This document shows, one piece after another, positions 1 to 7,990 of a stretch of 64,000 nucleotides of DNA. The stretch spans positions 310,001-374,000 of the forward strand of contig NZ_JAUMKD010000003.1 in assembly GCF_030519475.1 (NCBI RefSeq), written 5' to 3'. Each line of letters opens with the position of its first letter. Position 1 is the first letter of the stretch. The stretch comes from Micromonospora sp. C28SCA-DRY-2. GTDB taxonomy: Bacteria; Actinomycetota; Actinomycetes; Mycobacteriales; Micromonosporaceae. The position numbers were made by a program, and so were the translations under genes. The notes beneath the pieces are model-generated. The model worked only from the letters and a program-made list of their open reading frames with translations, ran no database searches and was not told where the DNA came from.

Positions 1-1182
1 GAAGACCGCCTCCCGCTCGGCGACCGGCACGCCCGGACCCTCGTCGTCCACCTCGACGACGCCCGTCCCGCCCTGCCGGGCCAGCCGCACGGCGACCGGC
101 CCGCCGCCGTAGCGCACCGCGTTGTCGAGCAGGTTGACCAGGATCTGCTCCACCCGGCGCCGGTCCACCGACCAGGTCGTCGCGGTGCCCGGCGCGACCC
201 GCACCAGCGCGTCGGGCAGGGACCGGGACCGGCAGGCCTCCCGGGCCAGCGCCGCCACGTCGACCGGCGCCCGGTCGGCCGGCCGGTCGCTGCGGGCCAG
301 CTCGATCAGGTCGTTGACCAACTGCTGGAAGCGGGCCACCTCGTCGGCCACCAGACCGGCGGCCAGCGCGGTCCGCTCGTCGAGGTGCTCCCGGCGGTTG
401 GCCAGCACGCTCGCCGCGGCGGACAACGTCTGCAACGGCGAGCGCAGCTCGTGGCTGACGTCGGCGGCGAACCGGCGGTCCCGCTCGATGCGCCGGGCGA
501 GCTGGTCGACCATGTGGTTGAACGAGGTGGAGAGCCGGGTCAGGTCGGGGTCGGTGGTCGGCGCCAGCCGGGCGGTGAAGCTGCCGGCCGCGATCTTCTC
601 GGCCGCGTCGGCGACAGCGGTGAGCGGCCGCAGGCTGTGCCGGGTGGCGTACCAGCCGACCGCCGCGCCGGACCCGGCCACCACGATGGCGACGGCGGTC
701 AGCGCCAGGGCGAGGACCTGGAGCGTCTCCTCCAGCTCCCGCAGCGAGGTCACCTCGTAGTAGCCGACCGCCTCGGCCACCGGCACGCCGACCAGCAGGG
801 CCGGCTGACCGTCGATCCGGACCCGCTGCACCGCCGGTTCCCCGCCGCGCACCAGGCGTTGCAGCTCGGCGGGGACGGCGGCGGTCAGCCCGTCGTCGGC
901 GGTACGCAGGTACCACTGGTCGTCGCGGTACAGCAACGGACGGCGGTTGCCGCCGGTGTCCAGCGACCGCAGCACCTCCGCCACGTCGGGCGCCTCGGCG
1001 TCCAGGCCGGTGCGCACCACCGCCGCGTCGAAGTACGCCGCGCGCAGCGCGGTGCGCTCCCGCTCGTCCAGCAGTGACCGCCGGGTCAGCTCGTAGGACA
1101 CCAGGGCCATCGACGCGGCCAGCAGCAACGCGCCGACGGCGAAGCCGGCGGTGACCCGGGCCCGCAGGCCGAGCCGCCTCAT
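1..1182 (-). CDS. Two-component sensor histidine kinase, 3' end cut by window edge
   Basis: Membrane sensor kinase whose partner is the response regulator just upstream. The 394 visible codons begin MRRLGLRARV with a first membrane helix at about residues 8-28, an extracytoplasmic sensor of about 130 residues, a second helix near 160-182, a HAMP linker, a HisKA domain with the H-box SHELRSPLQ, and the start of the HATPase domain with an N-box (VNLLDNAVRYGG) and a G1 box (DDEGPGVP). The frame stays open to base 1, so the G2 region and C-terminus are missing here. Its ATG shares four bases (ATGA) with the regulator's stop, implying translational coupling. The ligand cannot be told from sequence. 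Kinase identity is certain; the subfamily is not. Confidence 0.93.
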   Translation of the reverse strand, partial: MRRLGLRARVTAGFAVGALLLAASMALVSYELTRRSLLDERERTALRAAYFDAAVVRTGLDAEAPDVAEVLRSLDTGGNRRPLLYRDDQWYLRTADDGLTAAVPAELQRLVRGGEPAVQRVRIDGQPALLVGVPVAEAVGYYEVTSLRELEETLQVLALALTAVAIVVAGSGAAVGWYATRHSLRPLTAVADAAEKIAAGSFTARLAPTTDPDLTRLSTSFNHMVDQLARRIERDRRFAADVSHELRSPLQTLSAAASVLANRREHLDERTALAAGLVADEVARFQQLVNDLIELARSDRPADRAPVDVAALAREACRSRSLPDALVRVAPGTATTWSVDRRRVEQILVNLLDNAVRYGGGPVAVRLARQGGTGVVEVDDEGPGVPVAEREAVF

Positions 1183-1853
1183 CGTTGCAGCTTGTAGCCG
1201 AGCCCACGCAGGGTGACCAGGTGGCGCGGGTTGGCCGGGTCGCTCTCGATCTTCTGGCGGAGCCGGCCGACGTGCACGTCGACGAGGCGTTCGTCGCCGG
1301 TGTGGTAGCCCCACACCCGGCTGAGCAACTGCTGCCGGGACAGCACCCGTCCGGCGTGCTCGGCCAGCTCGCAGAGCAGCCGGAACTCGGTGCGGGTGAC
1401 CGGCACCGGCTGCCCGTCGCGGCGTACCTCGCCGGCCTCCGGGCTGATCTCCAGTTCACCGAAGGTGAGCACGGACACCGCCGGGGCGGCGGCCCGGGCG
1501 CGCCGGCGCAGGGCGCGCAGCCGCGCGGAGAGTTCCTTGATCGCGACGGGCTTCACCACGTAGTCGTCGGCGCCCGCCTCCAGCGCCGCGACGATGTCGT
1601 GGGTGTCGTCGCGGGCGCTGATCACCACGATCGGCACGTCGTCGTCGCGGCGCAGCTGCCGGATGCACTCGAAGCCGTCCAGCCCCGGCAGCATCAGGTC
1701 GACGAGCACGTTGTCGGCCGGGTCCTGACGCTGCGCGCGGAGTCCCTCCTCCGCGGTGGCCGCCCCGCGTGCGGCGTAACCCTCGTCCTCCAGGGCGAGC
1801 AGCAGGGCCAGACGGATCCGGTCGTCGTCCTCGATCACCAGTACGCCCGTCAT
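1179..1853 (-). CDS. OmpR/PhoB-family response regulator
   Basis: DNA-binding response regulator, first gene of a regulator-kinase operon. The receiver domain (about 1-115) has the acidic pair at D9/D10, the phospho-acceptor D52 in VLVDLMLPGLDG, the switch Ser in VVISARDD and the conserved Lys in VVKPVA. A winged-helix Trans_reg_C domain (about 130-222) ends in the typical GRLRQKIE and RGLGYKL motifs. 224 residues is normal for the family. The ATG lies six bases after a GATGAT element and lacks a good ribosome site, so the message may be leaderless. A tandem 11-bp repeat upstream is a plausible autoregulatory site. Which genes it controls is unknown. Confidence 0.95.
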   Translation of the reverse strand: MTGVLVIEDDDRIRLALLLALEDEGYAARGAATAEEGLRAQRQDPADNVLVDLMLPGLDGFECIRQLRRDDDVPIVVISARDDTHDIVAALEAGADDYVVKPVAIKELSARLRALRRRARAAAPAVSVLTFGELEISPEAGEVRRDGQPVPVTRTEFRLLCELAEHAGRVLSRQQLLSRVWGYHTGDERLVDVHVGRLRQKIESDPANPRHLVTLRGLGYKLQR

Positions 1854-1912
1854 ACCCGCATCATCCCCGGCACCCCGCCGGGCGCCCAGCCCTGGCCGGC
1901 GCCGGACGGATT

Positions 1913-1934
1913 TGTCACATAACTGTCATGCAAC
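1913..1934. promoter_or_regulatory. Tandem 11-bp direct repeat, likely response-regulator box
   Basis: Two head-to-tail 11-mers, TGTCACATAAC and TGTCATGCAAC, share TGTCA at the start and AAC at the end. OmpR-family regulators typically bind such direct repeats at one-helical-turn spacing. The site lies between the divergent response-regulator gene and the STAS gene, so it could serve autoregulation, control of the STAS gene, or both. This is a sequence-pattern inference. Confidence 0.5.
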
Positions 1935-2001
1935 CGCGGATCCAGTGCCACGGTCGGCCGGCAGGGTGGGTGCCGGAGCCGACGGGCGGGGAGGGCGACC
2001 G

Positions 2002-2490
2002 GTGACGCAACAGCAGGCAGGGTGGTCGGTGCCGCTGATCGAGGTGGCGCTCGGCACGGAACTGGACCGGGCCGGCCTGTCGGTGACGGGCCCGGTCTTC
2101 GACCGGGTGCTGGCGCTGTCCCCCGGGCACGTGGTGGTCAACCTGGCCGGCTGCCGGCACGTCGACGCCGCCGGCATCGGGCTGCTGCTGGACGTGCACC
2201 GGCGGCTCGCCCGCCGGCAGGCGGTGCTGAGCCTGCGCGACCCGAACCCGCGGATCCGCCGGATCCTGCAGACCGCCCGGCTGGACCAGGTGCTGCCGGT
2301 GACCGGCTCCGGACCGCCGGCGGCACCACTCCCCGACGCGCCACCCCCACCCGTCGGTCCGGCTTCCCCGCCGGCCGGCACGGCTCCCCCACCGGCCGGC
2401 ACAACCCCCCTGCCGGCCGGTGGGGCGACCCGCTCCAGCGGACCGAACGGCCGCCCCTGCGGCCGGGCGGTGGTCGCCTCGCCGTCGTGA
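2002..2490 (+). CDS. STAS-domain protein (anti-sigma antagonist-like) with Pro/Ala-rich tail
   Basis: Single STAS domain at about residues 5-105, the fold of SpoIIAA/RsbV anti-anti-sigma factors. The normally phosphorylated loop reads HVDAAGIGLLL: the usual Ser/Thr is replaced by Ala, so classical kinase switching looks impossible. A low-complexity tail (about 108-162) is built of PPAG/PPPAG units. The GTG at 2002 was chosen because GGGGAGGG ends about seven bases before it; the frame stays open upstream but that part has no domain. It is followed within 45 bp by a small membrane protein gene and then by a second STAS gene, perhaps one stress-response cluster. It may be constitutively active or a scaffold. 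Confidence 0.8.
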   Translation: MTQQQAGWSVPLIEVALGTELDRAGLSVTGPVFDRVLALSPGHVVVNLAGCRHVDAAGIGLLLDVHRRLARRQAVLSLRDPNPRIRRILQTARLDQVLPVTGSGPPAAPLPDAPPPPVGPASPPAGTAPPPAGTTPLPAGGATRSSGPNGRPCGRAVVASPS

Positions 2491-2534
2491 CCACGCCCCG
2501 GCGGCGACCGGGGTCGAGTACCGAGGAGGACAGC

Positions 2535-2807
2535 ATGACCGGGACCGGTCTGGGCGCGGCGGTGGCGGTCGGCCTCGCCGTCGGGGCGGTGGGCCGGTTC
2601 GCCCTGCCGGGACTGCGGGAGGTCCCGGTCTGGCTGGCGCTGGTGGTCGGGGTGGTCACCGCCGTGCTCGGCACGGTGGTGGTCGGCCTGGCCGACGCCG
2701 GCGGCCGCTTCGGCCCGCTCGACCTGGTCGTGCAGGTCGGATCGGCGACGGCCGGTGTCGCCCTGGTCGCGCTCACCACCGGACGTGAGGAATCCGACCC
2801 GACCTGA
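2535..2807 (+). CDS. Small membrane protein, GlsB/YeaQ/YmgE (transglycosylase-associated) family
   Basis: A 90-residue, almost wholly hydrophobic protein with three predicted membrane segments (about 4-20, 29-50, 62-82). The GRFALPG stretch after the first helix resembles the G-R-x-L-x-PG signature of the GlsB/YeaQ family, small stress-induced inner-membrane proteins of unknown mechanism. An AGGAGG ribosome site lies five bases before the ATG. It sits between two STAS genes on the same strand, consistent with a general-stress context. Family placement rests on a short motif and topology only. Confidence 0.7.
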   Translation: MTGTGLGAAVAVGLAVGAVGRFALPGLREVPVWLALVVGVVTAVLGTVVVGLADAGGRFGPLDLVVQVGSATAGVALVALTTGREESDPT

Positions 2808-2924
2808 TCCGGGTTCCCCGGCCGGTCGTCCCGCGCCGGACCGGCCACTCCGGCGGCCCGACGGGGCGCCGGGGTCGGCGGGGGCACCGCGCGAGCCGAC
2901 CGGCAGAACGCGAGGAAGAGGACC

Positions 2925-3563
2925 ATGACCGTCGTACCCGACGAGAACCTGATGACGCTGATCTGCGACGCCTGCGGCGACACGGTCCGCGCGACCGCCT
3001 GCGTGCTGCCGGACGCCGAGGTGGTCTGGACGCTGGTGTCCGAGCACGGCTGGAGCGGCTCGCCCTTCGCCACCGGCCCGCACCGCTGCCCGCGCTGCGC
3101 CCCGCTGCCGCCCGACCCGGCCGACCCGACCGGCGGCCGCCACCCCGGCGAGGTGCTCGGCATCGACTACCTCGAGGACGTACCGGTGGTGAGCGTCACC
3201 GGCGACATCGACCTGGACGGCGGCGACGCGCTCCGTGCGGCCCTGCACGGGGCCGTCGAGGTGCGCGGGCACGTGGTGGTCGACCTGGCCCGCGTCCACC
3301 TGATCGACTCCGCCGGGCTCGGGCTGCTGGTCCGCGCCCACCGGGACGCCCGCGAACGCGGTGCGGTGCTGTGCCTCGCCGCGCCGTCCCGCTACCTCCG
3401 CACGGTGCTGCACACGATGCGCCTGGACGGGGTCTTCCCGGTCTTCGACAGCGTCGAGGAGGCCGTCGCGGAGGTGTCCCGGCCGAGCCGCGCCGCCGGG
3501 CCCGCGGGCCCCGGTCCGGCTCCGGCGCGGCGGGCGGCGGCCGCCCCCGTCCGGACCGGGTGA
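2925..3563 (+). CDS. STAS-domain anti-sigma factor antagonist with N-terminal zinc-ribbon-like module
   Basis: A 212-residue protein with two parts. Residues 10-62 hold two CxxC pairs (CDAC near 14-17, CPRC near 54-57) that look like a zinc ribbon. Residues 75-180 form a STAS domain with the phosphorylatable loop VHLIDSAGLGLL, so unlike its neighbour at 2002 it keeps the regulatory Ser. The last 30 residues are Pro/Ala/Arg-rich. AGGAAGAGG precedes the ATG. It probably belongs to a partner-switching cascade, but no anti-sigma kinase or sigma factor lies nearby. The gene ends 18 bp from the convergent glycosylase gene. Confidence 0.85.
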   Translation: MTVVPDENLMTLICDACGDTVRATACVLPDAEVVWTLVSEHGWSGSPFATGPHRCPRCAPLPPDPADPTGGRHPGEVLGIDYLEDVPVVSVTGDIDLDGGDALRAALHGAVEVRGHVVVDLARVHLIDSAGLGLLVRAHRDARERGAVLCLAAPSRYLRTVLHTMRLDGVFPVFDSVEEAVAEVSRPSRAAGPAGPGPAPARRAAAAPVRTG

Positions 3564-3581
3564 GGCGCCCCGCCGGCCGGG

Positions 3582-4331
3582 TCAGCCGGAGGGCTGGTCG
3601 ACCGGGCAGGCGTACGCCGAGCGCCCGCCCAGCTCCCAGACCCGCACTGGCGCGCCGCAGCGCCGGCACGCCGGCCGCTTGTAGACCCACCGCTCGTCCG
3701 GAGCCGCCGGGTCGCTGACCACCTGGCCGGCGTCGCGGCCCAGGGCCAGGTACCGCACCGCGAGGTCCCAGAGCCGCCGGGCGGGCTCCGGCCCGACGCC
3801 CCGGGTGTCCGGGTCGAGGCCGGCGAGGAAGAGCAGTTCGGCCCGCCAGGCGTTGCCGATGCCGGCCCAGACCGCCTGGTCGAGCACCGCGGCGCCGACC
3901 GCGCCCCGCACGGCGGCCAGCCGGCGGACCGCCTCCGCCGGGTCGGCGTCGGCGCGCAGCGGGTCCGGCCCGAGCGAGGCCCGCAGCGCGCGCTCGCCGC
4001 CGGGCGGCAGTGGCTCGCACCGGATCGGGGCGATCAGGTCGTACGCGACCGCGGCGCCGGCCAGCCGCAGCCGCACCCCGGCGCGCGGGGCGGCGGTCGG
4101 GTCGTCGTGGCGCAGGAACAGCCCGCGCATGCCCAGGTGCACGTGCAGGGTCGGGCTGCCGTCCAGGTGGTAGAGCAGGTGCTTGCCGTACGCCTCCACG
4201 GCGCGCAGCCGCCGCCCGTCGTAGGGGCCCGGATCGAACCGGCCCTGCGGGCTGGAGACCGCCAGCACCTGCCCGGCGAGCGCGGCCTGCTGCTCGCGGG
4301 CGTACCGGTGGATCAGGTGCCCCTCGGGCAC
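3582..4331 (-). CDS. nei: Fpg/Nei-family DNA glycosylase/AP lyase
   Basis: Base-excision repair enzyme that removes oxidised bases and nicks the abasic site. The start is fixed by biochemistry: the family needs Pro at position 2 as the Schiff-base nucleophile, and the GTG at 4331 is followed directly by PEGHLIHR, preceded by AGGTGG. The H2TH region is visible (GIGNAWRAELLFLAGLDPDTRG). The C-terminal zinc finger reads CRRC, then ACPVDQ, so the fourth ligand position carries Asp rather than the usual Cys. At 249 residues it is slightly short but intact. It diverges from the photolyase-like gene with only 29 bp between the starts as annotated, suggesting a shared DNA-repair control region. Confidence 0.9.
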   Translation of the reverse strand: MPEGHLIHRYAREQQAALAGQVLAVSSPQGRFDPGPYDGRRLRAVEAYGKHLLYHLDGSPTLHVHLGMRGLFLRHDDPTAAPRAGVRLRLAGAAVAYDLIAPIRCEPLPPGGERALRASLGPDPLRADADPAEAVRRLAAVRGAVGAAVLDQAVWAGIGNAWRAELLFLAGLDPDTRGVGPEPARRLWDLAVRYLALGRDAGQVVSDPAAPDERWVYKRPACRRCGAPVRVWELGGRSAYACPVDQPSG

Positions 4332-4360
4332 GTCAGCCACCTCGGCGGGACAGGGCGGGC

Positions 4361-5521
4361 ATGGCGGCGGATACCCGGCACGTCCGGCGGGAAACGCCGC
4401 CACCAGCGGGAAGACGGGCGGTCGGTCCGCAGTTGTACTGGTTCGTGACCGACGTCGCCCCGCAGTCCCGGCTGCTCGACATCCGGCGGATCTTCGTGGA
4501 GCCGAAGGCCGCCGCGCTCCCGCGCGGCCAGCAGGTGCTGGCCCGCTTCCCCGACGCCGAGCGGATCGAGATCGACAGCCACACCCGCATCCCGGAGCTG
4601 TACGGCGACGAGACGAACGTGGCCCGCTGGGTGCGGATCAAGACCGAGACCCTGGTGCTCGGGGTGAAGAAGTCGCTCACCGCCCGGCCCAACGGCCGCT
4701 CCAGCGACTTCATCGCCCCGTCCACCGCCAACGGCTGCGCCATGGCGTGCGCCTACTGCTACGTGCCGCGGCGCAAGGGCTACAGCAACCCGATCACCGT
4801 CTTCGCCAACATCGACCGGATCACCGGCTACCTGTCCCGGCACGTCGCCCGGCAGGGCGTGAAGGACACCCCGAACCAGTGCGACCCGCACGCGTGGGTG
4901 TACGACATCGGCGAGAACTCCGACTGCTCGCTGGACGCCCGGGTCAGCGACAACGTCCGCGACCTGGTCACCCGCTTCCGCGCCCTGCCCACCGCCAAGG
5001 CCAGCTTCGCCACCAAGCACGTCAACCGCGACCTGCTCGACTGGGACCCGCGCGGGCGTACCCGGATCCGGTTCTCGCTGATGCCCGCCCGGGACGCCAG
5101 GCTGCTCGACATCCGCACCTCGCCGGTCGCCGAACGGATCGCCGCGATCGACGACTTCGTCGCGGCCGGCTACGAGGTGCACGTCAACTTCAGCCCGGTG
5201 GTGGTCCGCGACGGCTGGCTCGACGACTGGGCGGAGCTGCTCGACCAGCTCGACGCCGGGATCGGGCCCCGGGCCCGGGCCCAGCTCGCCGCCGAGGTCG
5301 TCTTCCTCACCCACAACGACCGGCTGCACGAGGTCAACCTCGGCTGGCACCCGAAGGCCGAGGAGCTGCTCTGGCGCCCGGACCTCCAGCAGCCCAAGCG
5401 CTCGCAGACCGGCGGCTGGAACGTGCGCTACCGCACCGGCCACAAGGGGCGCTACGTCGCCGCGCTGACCGAGCTGATCGCCGCCCGGACCCCGTACTGC
5501 CGCATCCGGTACGCCTTCTGA
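4361..5521 (+). CDS. Spore-photoproduct-lyase-family radical SAM protein
   Basis: Radical SAM protein with the cluster motif CAMACAYCY (Cys126, 130 and 133, a C-x3-C-x2-C pattern), the spacing used by spore photoproduct lyase, which reverses the UV-induced thymine dimer of spores. Conserved blocks include LLDIRRIFVEP and ATKHVNRDLLDWDPRGRTRIR. Where true lyases have an E-A-A-C-T-S-D segment with the hydrogen-donating Cys, this protein reads IGENSDCS, so the donor Cys seems absent unless Cys189 replaces it. The ATG at 4361 gives 386 residues; an in-frame GTG at 4445 is an alternative that would leave more room for divergent promoters. Pairing with a DNA glycosylase supports a repair role. Confidence 0.85.
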   Translation: MAADTRHVRRETPPPAGRRAVGPQLYWFVTDVAPQSRLLDIRRIFVEPKAAALPRGQQVLARFPDAERIEIDSHTRIPELYGDETNVARWVRIKTETLVLGVKKSLTARPNGRSSDFIAPSTANGCAMACAYCYVPRRKGYSNPITVFANIDRITGYLSRHVARQGVKDTPNQCDPHAWVYDIGENSDCSLDARVSDNVRDLVTRFRALPTAKASFATKHVNRDLLDWDPRGRTRIRFSLMPARDARLLDIRTSPVAERIAAIDDFVAAGYEVHVNFSPVVVRDGWLDDWAELLDQLDAGIGPRARAQLAAEVVFLTHNDRLHEVNLGWHPKAEELLWRPDLQQPKRSQTGGWNVRYRTGHKGRYVAALTELIAARTPYCRIRYAF

Positions 5522-5558
5522 CCGCGCCGGCCGAACCGGGTGGGCCCGGCCGGCGCGG
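5522..5558. terminator. Bidirectional GC hairpin between convergent genes
   Basis: Perfect 11-bp arms CCGCGCCGGCC and GGCCGGCGCGG around a 15-base loop, placed exactly between the stop of the radical SAM gene and the stop of the MaoC gene. There is no T tract, as is common in high-GC actinomycetes. Confidence 0.7.
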
Positions 5559-5561
5559 CGG

Positions 5562-6014
5562 TCACGCGTAGAGGCGGCTCACCGTCTCGGCGACGCAGAC
5601 CGGCTTGCCGCCCGCGTCGCTCTCCACGGTGACCGCGGCGACCAGCTGCACCCCGCCGTCCACGCCGGAGACCTCGGCGATGGTGGCGGTGGCCCGCACC
5701 GCGCTGCCCACCCGCACCGGGGCCGGGAACCGCACCCGGTTCAGCCCGTAGTTGACGCCCATCCGCACCCCCTGCACCCGGTAGAGGCGGCCGGCCAGCG
5801 CCGGCAGCAGGGACAGCGTCAGGTAGCCGTGCGCGATGGTCCCGCCGAACGGGCCGGCGGCGGCCCGCTCCGGGTCGACGTGGATCCACTGGTGGTCGTC
5901 GGTGGCGTCGGCGAAGAGGTCGACCCGGCTCTGGTCGATCCGCTGCCAGTCGCCGGGGCCGATGGTCTCGCCGACCGCGGCGGCCAGCTCGTCGAGGGAG
6001 GCGAAGGTCCTCAT
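5562..6014 (-). CDS. MaoC-like (R)-specific enoyl-CoA hydratase
   Basis: Hot-dog-fold hydratase, 150 residues, predicted to add water to trans-2-enoyl-CoA in beta-oxidation. The hydratase-2 signature is clear: ATDDHQWIHVDPERAAAGPF followed by GTIAHGYLTLSLLP, with the catalytic Asp and His in DDHQWIH. The ATG at 6014 overlaps the stop of the upstream acyl-CoA dehydrogenase gene by ATGA, so the two enzymes acting in sequence are translationally coupled. It is the last gene of a four-gene operon reading leftward from 9139. Confidence 0.92.
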   Translation of the reverse strand: MRTFASLDELAAAVGETIGPGDWQRIDQSRVDLFADATDDHQWIHVDPERAAAGPFGGTIAHGYLTLSLLPALAGRLYRVQGVRMGVNYGLNRVRFPAPVRVGSAVRATATIAEVSGVDGGVQLVAAVTVESDAGGKPVCVAETVSRLYA

Positions 6015-7183
6015 GCCAGGTGCCCGCCCAACTTGGTGTAGCCGCGCAACAGGTCCCGCGCGATGATCAGCCGCTGCATCTCGTCGGTGCCCTCGAAGAT
6101 CCGGTAGAGCCGGACCTGCCGGTACCAGCGCTCGATCGGCAGCTCCCGGGTGTAGCCCATGCCGCCGTGGATCTGGAGCACCCGGTCCACCACCCGGTTG
6201 ACCATGCCGGCGCCGTAGAGCTTGGCCATCGAGGAGGCGTGCCGGGGGTCCATGCCCTGGTCCACCGTCCAGGCGGCCCGCAGGATGAGCCAGCGGGCCG
6301 CCTCCAGCTCGGTCTCCGAATCGGCGATCATCCACTGGATCGCCTGGTTCTCGCCGATCGGCCGGCCGAAGGTCTGCCGGCTGTTGGCGTGGTCGATCGC
6401 CATCCGCAGCGCGCGCTCGGCGATGCCCACCGCGTGCGAGGGGATGGTGTAGCGGCCCTTGCCGATCCACTCCATGCCGAGGGTGAAGCCCTGCCCCAGC
6501 TCGCCGAGGATGTTGCGGCCGGGCACCCGGACGTCGGAGAAGACCAGCGAGGCCGGCCCGCCCTCACCCATGGTCTGGATGAACTCCGACCGCCAGCCCA
6601 TCGACCGGTCCACCAGGAACGCGGTGGCGCCGCCGTTGCGCGCCCCCTTCTCCCGGTCGGTCACCGCGATCACGATGGCGAAGTCGGCCTCGTTGCCGCC
6701 GGTGATGAAGGTCTTCTCGCCGTTGAGGATCCAGTCGTCGCCGTCGCGGCGGGCGCTGAGCTTGATGTTGGCCGCGTCCGACCCGGCGCCCGGCTCGGTG
6801 ATCGCGAAGCAGCTGCGCCGCTCGCCCTCGATGGTCGGGATCAGGTACTCCCGCTTCTGCTCCTCGTTGCAGTGGAACAGGATGTTGTCGGCCTCGCCGC
6901 CGAACCGGAACGGCACGAACGAGCGGCCGATCTCGGTCCAGATCAGCGACTGGGTGACGGCGGAGAGGTCCATGCCGCCGTACTCCTCCGGGGTGGCCAG
7001 GCCCCAGAAGCCGAACGCGCGCGCCTTGAGCTGCAACTCGCGAAGTTCAGCCGGTTCCAGCCCGGGCCGGTGCGCCCGTTCCCGCCGCAGCAGCTCCGGT
7101 TCCAGCGGCATGACCTCCTTGGTGATGAAGTCGCGGGCGGTGTCGCGGATGGCCCGCTCGGTGTCGGAAAGCGCGAAGTCCAT
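6011..7183 (-). CDS. Acyl-CoA dehydrogenase
   Basis: FAD-dependent dehydrogenase of 390 residues that makes the 2,3-double bond of an acyl-CoA. It shows the flavin motifs CFAITEPGAGSD and WILNGEKTFITGG, and the C-terminal base region RIFEGTDEMQ with E364 in the usual catalytic position for short/medium-chain enzymes. The N-terminus is longer and more charged than in the enzyme at 7991, suggesting a different substrate (branched or bulky). It lies between the SDR and MaoC genes of one operon. Confidence 0.93.
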   Translation of the reverse strand: MDFALSDTERAIRDTARDFITKEVMPLEPELLRRERAHRPGLEPAELRELQLKARAFGFWGLATPEEYGGMDLSAVTQSLIWTEIGRSFVPFRFGGEADNILFHCNEEQKREYLIPTIEGERRSCFAITEPGAGSDAANIKLSARRDGDDWILNGEKTFITGGNEADFAIVIAVTDREKGARNGGATAFLVDRSMGWRSEFIQTMGEGGPASLVFSDVRVPGRNILGELGQGFTLGMEWIGKGRYTIPSHAVGIAERALRMAIDHANSRQTFGRPIGENQAIQWMIADSETELEAARWLILRAAWTVDQGMDPRHASSMAKLYGAGMVNRVVDRVLQIHGGMGYTRELPIERWYRQVRLYRIFEGTDEMQRLIIARDLLRGYTKLGGHLA

Positions 7184-7216
7184 GTCCCCTCCGGGTGCTG
7201 AGCTGGTACGCGCGTC

Positions 7217-7975
7217 TCAGCGCGCGCCGCCGTTGACGTACAGGGTCTGGCCGCTGACGTACGAGGCGTCGTCGCTGGCCAGGAAGGCGATCACCGAGGC
7301 GATCTCGGCCGGCTGGGCGACCCGGCGCAGCGGGGTGTGCTCGGCGACCATCCGCTGGTGCTCCGCCGGGCTGGCGCCCACCCGCTCGGCGGTCGCGGCG
7401 GTCATCGCGGTGGCCACGTAGCCCGGGGCGACCGCGTTCACGGTGACGTTGAACGGGCCCAGCTCGATGGCGAGGGTGGCGGTCAGGCCCTGCACGCCGG
7501 CCTTGGCCGCCGCGTAGTTGACCTGGCCCCGGTTGCCGAGGGCGGAGCGGCTGCTGAGGTTGACGATCCGCCCGTAGCGGGCCGCGACCATGTGCTGCTG
7601 GGCCGCCTGGCAGCAGAGGAACATGCTGGTCAGGTTGGTGGTCAGCACCGCCTCCCAGTGCGGCAGGGGCATCTTGAACAGCAGGTCGTCGCGGGTGATG
7701 CCGGCGTTGTTCACCAGCACGTGCAGCCCGCCGTAGGTGCGCACCACCCGGTCGGTCATCGCGGCGACCGCCTCGGGGTCGGTCACGTCGCAGCCGATCC
7801 CGACGGCCCGGCCGCCGGCCGCGGTGATCTCGTCGGCGACGGCCTGGCTGCGCTGCGCGTCGAGGTCGACCACGGCGACGGCGGCGCCCTCGGTGGCCAG
7901 CCGGTGCGCGGTCGCGGCGCCGATGCCCCGCGCGGCGCCGGTGACGACGGCGACCCGGTCGGCGAATCTGGTCAC
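7217..7975 (-). CDS. SDR-family oxidoreductase, FabG-like (probable 3-hydroxyacyl-CoA/ACP dehydrogenase)
   Basis: Classical short-chain dehydrogenase, 252 residues. The dinucleotide motif is TGAARGIG (13-20), followed by NNAG (89-92), the N114/S142/Y154/K158 tetrad (YAAAK) and the typical C-terminal end YVSGQTLYVNGG. The Asp at the end of strand 2 (VVDLD) favours NAD(H). Between two acyl-CoA dehydrogenases and upstream of a MaoC hydratase, it most plausibly oxidises the 3-hydroxyacyl-CoA formed by MaoC; FabG-type reduction is the alternative. Confidence 0.9.
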   Translation of the reverse strand: MTRFADRVAVVTGAARGIGAATAHRLATEGAAVAVVDLDAQRSQAVADEITAAGGRAVGIGCDVTDPEAVAAMTDRVVRTYGGLHVLVNNAGITRDDLLFKMPLPHWEAVLTTNLTSMFLCCQAAQQHMVAARYGRIVNLSSRSALGNRGQVNYAAAKAGVQGLTATLAIELGPFNVTVNAVAPGYVATAMTAATAERVGASPAEHQRMVAEHTPLRRVAQPAEIASVIAFLASDDASYVSGQTLYVNGGAR

Positions 7976-7990
7976 GGTTGCTCCCTGGGG

